Shown here: piece by piece, positions 15,368 through 18,403 of the stretch | How positions within the stretch are numbered: the first letter of the stretch is position 1 | Layout of the letters: each line of letters opens with the position of its first letter | NCBI GenBank assembly: GCA_022567855.1 | Contig: JADFGE010000015.1 | Span: 1 to 18,403 of the forward strand | Source of the DNA: Planctomycetota bacterium | Lineage (GTDB): Bacteria; Planctomycetota; Phycisphaerae; Phycisphaerales; SM1A02 | Length of the DNA: 18,403 nt | Direction: 5' to 3' | Program-made: the position numbers and the translations under genes | Notes under the pieces: model-generated | Told to the model about the DNA's origin: nothing | The model's input: the letters and a program-made list of their open reading frames with translations, nothing else | Databases searched by the model: none

Positions 15368-16555
15368 TCACCATTCGTTCTTGATAATCACATGAAGCGT
15401 GTGCACTTGCTTGACGGCCTTTTGGTCGTCTCCACGCGGCTCTAACGTGACGTGGAACACAGGCCGATCGGCTGTTGACTTGTCCCGATCAACTTGCTTC
15501 AGTGTGCCTTGTGTGCCAAAGGTCCACTCGACGTGCCGACCCGTGTTGCCAAGTATCTCCGCTCGAAGGGCCGGCATGGACTCAGCCAGGTCCAGCACCA
15601 CAGGTGAATCTTTGAAATTCTCGATCTCGTACTTCACGATGATGTCGTAGTCATAGAGCTGGCCAAGAACGCGCTTCTTCGTTCGGCGATCGATCGTGCG
15701 CTTCACAACGATGTCCTTCGCCACGCCCAGATACAGCGAGACTTCGTCATCACGCGGCGTGAACGAAGCCCAATCTTCGCCGAGAAACGCAACCGTGCCG
15801 TGCCCATCGTCCTGGAAAATCCGTGCCTTGCCGGGCATCAACGGGAACTTGCCCAAGCCGTGCTCCTCATCGTTGATGAGAACGTAGTGCATCGGGATGC
15901 GAAGCTGTTTCTTGGGGGCATCCAGATAACCATGTGAGGCGAGGTCGGCCGTGTAGGTTTTCTTGACCCGGACGTCGGTGAATTTAGCTGACAGAAGTCG
16001 CTTCGTCTCGTTGATCCCGATCGGGCGTTCCAGGCGATCGCCGAAGCCCGCCCACATCCCGGCGAACCCAAACGCCTCGTTGGAGTTGTTGTGCAACTGG
16101 ATGTATTGCCACAATGTCAGTGTCTTCTCATCATTTGATGCGATCGCGCGATACATGAACGTTTTATCAAGCCCGCCGATGATGTAACTGATCCGCACTC
16201 GCGCCGATCCGGCACGTGGTGAGCTGACCTGCCATAGCAGCGCGTTCTCGCCCGGAGGATAGGAAACCGAGAGCACCCGGATGTTCTCCGGATCAGTGAG
16301 GCAGCGGAACTGGATGCTGTCTTTGTCGATATTCGTATTGGCCCAGGCGAAAACCACGTCGTTGACGCCCTCGGCCAGTGGAACGATCCGCTCCTCTTCA
16401 ACGAGCGTCGTGTTGAAATTGTCCAGTTGAATCTCGACGCGCTCACGAGCCGGTAGCGTGATGAGCTTCACGCCCGCTTGTGCATGGCTCCCTTGCAGCG
16501 CGATTACGACGGTCGCGAACAACAACGCTTTGGAGACAGGAATTCGGTGAATCAT
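15368..16555 (-). CDS. Secreted DUF4139-like protein (paralogue 1)
   Basis: This 395-residue protein has a signal peptide (about 1-27, ending AQA). Its layout mirrors the downstream gene. It has VEIQLDNFNTTLVEEERIVPL, then NDVVFAWANTNIDKDSIQFR (compare PLQFSWANTLIDPTSVDLRF in the paralogue), then IQLHNNSNEAF where the paralogue has VRITNNSGEDY. GKARIFQDDGHGTVAFLGED matches GVVRLFRDNGRDGLSFLTAY. The two therefore arose by tandem duplication and diverged. This copy lacks the charged helical insert and is shorter. GGAG seven bases before ATG 16555 sets the start. Function is unknown, probably periplasmic or surface. Confidence 0.75.
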   Translation of the reverse strand: MIHRIPVSKALLFATVVIALQGSHAQAGVKLITLPARERVEIQLDNFNTTLVEEERIVPLAEGVNDVVFAWANTNIDKDSIQFRCLTDPENIRVLSVSYPPGENALLWQVSSPRAGSARVRISYIIGGLDKTFMYRAIASNDEKTLTLWQYIQLHNNSNEAFGFAGMWAGFGDRLERPIGINETKRLLSAKFTDVRVKKTYTADLASHGYLDAPKKQLRIPMHYVLINDEEHGLGKFPLMPGKARIFQDDGHGTVAFLGEDWASFTPRDDEVSLYLGVAKDIVVKRTIDRRTKKRVLGQLYDYDIIVKYEIENFKDSPVVLDLAESMPALRAEILGNTGRHVEWTFGTQGTLKQVDRDKSTADRPVFHVTLEPRGDDQKAVKQVHTLHVIIKNEW

Positions 16556-16835
16556 CGTGCAGCTCCGATTCTGGATTACGCCTTGAAGATCCGGGCCTAT
16601 CGGACCTACCGGCCTTCCTAGGTGCGTGTAGGAACGGCTCAAACCGGCCGCTCCAATAACACATGGCCTCAGATCGAGGCGCGCACCCTATGAATCGGTG
16701 AAATTCAGGCGCAACTTAGTGATCAGTTCCCGGACTATGTTGGTTGAATCGACGCCTGAATCGACGCCTCCCACCGACTTGGACCGGCCCGTGCCGGCTC
16801 CCAGGCGTTCAGAGCGGTTGTCAACGGCAGCCGCC

Positions 16836-18403
16836 CTACAGCCCTTCTTGAAGATCGCGATTGATCATCGCCTTGAGATTGAACGCACTGGCATCTTCGT
16901 CGCCGTGGTTGATGGCGGTGTCGACGGCAAAATAGGCGTCGGCAGCTTCGCCAAGCATGAATCGCAGCGCCGCAACCATGAAGAGCGCGTCGGTATCGCC
17001 GAGATCCTCGCGCGCTCGATCAGCGTAAACACCAAGCAAGTTGAGAATCTGCTCGCGCATCAGGGGATCGCTCGGCACCGATCGCAGCGCCTCAGGCTGG
17101 TCTCGCATCGCTCGGCGCATCGCCGATATTGCCGCGTTCTCTCGATCCAACAGGCCGGACGAGATTGCATATCCGATCCGCGGCGCACCTTCGAACGGCA
17201 GTGCGTACACCAACTCCGAAAACATCGCATGCGCTGCATCAAGATATCCATCACGCAAATGCGACCACGCGTCGTCGATGCTGGGCAACGCAGGTTCAGG
17301 GAGCGTGTAAGTGAGTGGTTCGTCGTACACAACATACGTCGTCGTGTTGTACGAATACGATGGCAGGGCGCAATAGCAGTTATACCAACCATAGCCTGCG
17401 TACGAACGACAATACGAATTGTGATATCGCAGGTGGTAGTACGAACCGTAGTATGTGTGGTGGTATGGATATCGCCAGCTTAGTGATCCGAACCGGAAGC
17501 TGAAGCGAAAGTGCCCGCGATGATGGCGGCGGTGTCCGTACCAACCATCATGGTGAGAATCGTAGTAGTGCCCGTCGTGATGGTAGTCATAGTCGTAATG
17601 GTCGTCGTACCCGTGCTGATAGCCGTCATCGTAGCCGTCGTCGTAGCCGTGATTCCCAGCGTGCTCTTGAATCACCCGTTCGATCACCGTGCGCGGCGCG
17701 GGGTTCCAAGGGACTGTCGGTAAGCGTCTTGGGCGATCGAAAATCCCACGGTTGGGCCGGATCGGCTCGATTGTCGGTGTCGTAGGCACGTTCCGCTTGG
17801 GATACGAGCGCGGACTCTTCCTTGGCTCGGCAATACGTGTGATCGATCGGTCGAGCTTGCGCTTGTCTATGACACCGCGCGGCAGCGTAGCGGGCTTGTT
17901 CGGTCGGATTGAAACACGTCGATCAACGGTGGGGGTGCGCTCAGGACGTGTTACGGGCGCTTTGGGCCTGGCGGTAGTCGGTGGCGGGGTGATTCGTCGT
18001 TTCGGTCGGGAAGGCAGTCGCTCGATCGGCCGCTTGGGCGGCGACACACTGCGCTTGGGCCTCGAACTCTGCGTCGGTGGCAACGCCTTGCGCTTCGGCG
18101 GTGAACTTCGCTTGGGAGGCGACGCCTTGCGCTTCGGCGGTGAACTTCGCTTGGGTGGCGAGGCCTTGCGCTTCGGAGGTGAACTCCGCTTGGGTGGCGA
18201 CGCCTTGCGCTTTGGCGGTGAACTTCGCTTAGGCGGCGACGCCTTGCGCTTCGGCGGTGAACCTCGCTTGGGCGGCGACGCCTTGCGCTTTGGCGACGGA
18301 CTCCGCTTGGGCGGCGACGCCTTGCGCTTTGGCGACGGACTCCGCTTGGGTGGCGAGGCTTTACGGCTTGGCGTCGATCGCGATGGTTTGGCTCCCTTAT
18401 TAC
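16836..18403 (-). CDS. Modular protein: basic PPKR repeats, His/Tyr/Asp-rich segment and TPR-like C-terminus; 5' end outside window
   Basis: The frame is open from the right edge to the stop at 16836, at least 521 codons, with no credible start in the window (a TTG at 18083 is internal). In order: 13-residue repeats of the KRKASPPKRSSPP type; about 130 residues of Arg/Lys/Pro-rich disordered sequence; a segment rich in His, Tyr and Asp (HGYDDGYDDGYQHGYDDHY onward, encoded around 17540-17680); a Tyr-rich stretch with Cys; then a helical TPR-like domain from DDAWSHLRDGYLDAAHAMF. Basic SPPKR repeats could bind nucleic acid or anionic polymers, and the His/Asp segment could bind metal. Both are inference. 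Many repeat differences are synonymous, which supports coding. Confidence 0.75.
   Translation of the reverse strand, partial: NKGAKPSRSTPSRKASPPKRSPSPKRKASPPKRSPSPKRKASPPKRGSPPKRKASPPKRSSPPKRKASPPKRSSPPKRKASPPKRSSPPKRKASPPKRSSPPKRKALPPTQSSRPKRSVSPPKRPIERLPSRPKRRITPPPTTARPKAPVTRPERTPTVDRRVSIRPNKPATLPRGVIDKRKLDRSITRIAEPRKSPRSYPKRNVPTTPTIEPIRPNRGIFDRPRRLPTVPWNPAPRTVIERVIQEHAGNHGYDDGYDDGYQHGYDDHYDYDYHHDGHYYDSHHDGWYGHRRHHRGHFRFSFRFGSLSWRYPYHHTYYGSYYHLRYHNSYCRSYAGYGWYNCYCALPSYSYNTTTYVVYDEPLTYTLPEPALPSIDDAWSHLRDGYLDAAHAMFSELVYALPFEGAPRIGYAISSGLLDRENAAISAMRRAMRDQPEALRSVPSDPLMREQILNLLGVYADRAREDLGDTDALFMVAALRFMLGEAADAYFAVDTAINHGDEDASAFNLKAMINRDLQEGL
18085..18403 (-). repeat. 39-bp tandem repeat array (minisatellite) encoding 13-residue basic repeats
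   Basis: On the plus strand the landmark GCCTTGCGCTT begins at 18085, 18124, 18163, 18202, 18241, 18280 and 18319, an exact 39-bp period. A degenerate eighth unit starts at 18358, and a further degenerate unit lies at about 18046-18084. On the gene strand the units read KRKASPPKRSSPP (four copies), KRKASPPKRGSPP, and KRKASPPKRSPSP twice towards the N-terminus. Third-base differences between units keep the peptide constant. Confidence 0.92.

Noticed and set aside
16785..16805. GC-rich inverted repeat near CCGGCCCGTGCCGG as a terminator
   Set aside because: The stem is only about five base pairs and no T-run follows in either direction.
17511..17723. Valine-rich plus-strand frame resembling a membrane protein
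   Set aside because: It arises from the complement of His/Tyr/Asp codons of the minus-strand protein, where GTC/GTA/GTG runs give valine. There is no ribosome site.
18085..18403. Regular repeats considered as a CRISPR array
   Set aside because: The 39-bp units are contiguous without unique spacers and encode a conserved peptide.

Overview
The window looks like chromosomal DNA from a GC-rich, Gram-negative-type bacterium. A planctomycete-like lineage is my best guess. This rests on the general mix: an ECF sigma factor with a zinc anti-sigma factor, secreted DUF4139-type proteins, a large M14 metallopeptidase, a His/Tyr-rich TPR-like protein, and a short GGGACGGGC-type palindromic element. No rRNA or ribosomal protein gene is present to settle the taxonomy.

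Left end (1-1951). A sigma/anti-sigma pair runs leftward. Next comes a chimeric join: the first ~35 codons of a glycerophosphodiester phosphodiesterase (GDPD) run directly into the C-terminal half of a cofactor-independent phosphoglycerate mutase (GpmI). A 19-bp stretch at the join makes family-consistent sense in both reading frames. Neither gene is complete. A tRNA-Lys(CTT) follows.

Small accessory stretch (1952-3854). It holds one unrecognised protein, one two-helix membrane peptide and one lipoprotein resembling DUF2459. The last two are each preceded by a copy of the same diverged ~77-bp sequence carrying a TACAAT box, so they probably share a duplicated promoter region.

Energy metabolism (3978-7356). 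A complete rightward frdABCD operon encodes a quinol:fumarate reductase/succinate dehydrogenase of the Escherichia coli four-subunit type. The flavin, iron-sulfur, dicarboxylate and quinol-site residues are conserved. A 117-bp MITE-like element sits exactly at the frdD stop codon, flanked by CTAG on both sides. It is followed by a small TPR-like gene.

Leftward cluster (8077-13746). In transcription order: a large secreted M14 peptidase, a secreted protein with two thioredoxin-like domains, a secreted YceI protein whose start abuts the thioredoxin stop, and an unidentified multi-pass membrane protein. The spacing suggests one envelope-related transcription unit.

Right end (13885-18403). Two adjacent secreted DUF4139-like paralogues run leftward. 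Beyond them is the 3' part of a strange modular protein. It has a basic Lys/Arg/Pro/Ser region made of 13-residue repeats (a 39-bp minisatellite), then a His/Tyr/Asp-rich segment, then a TPR-like C-terminal domain. Its start lies outside the window.

No defence locus, CRISPR array, prophage or complete insertion sequence is visible. The most noteworthy points are the GDPD/GpmI join, the MITE at the frdD stop codon, the E. coli-style Frd complex, the duplicated promoter-like repeat and the repeat-rich terminal protein.
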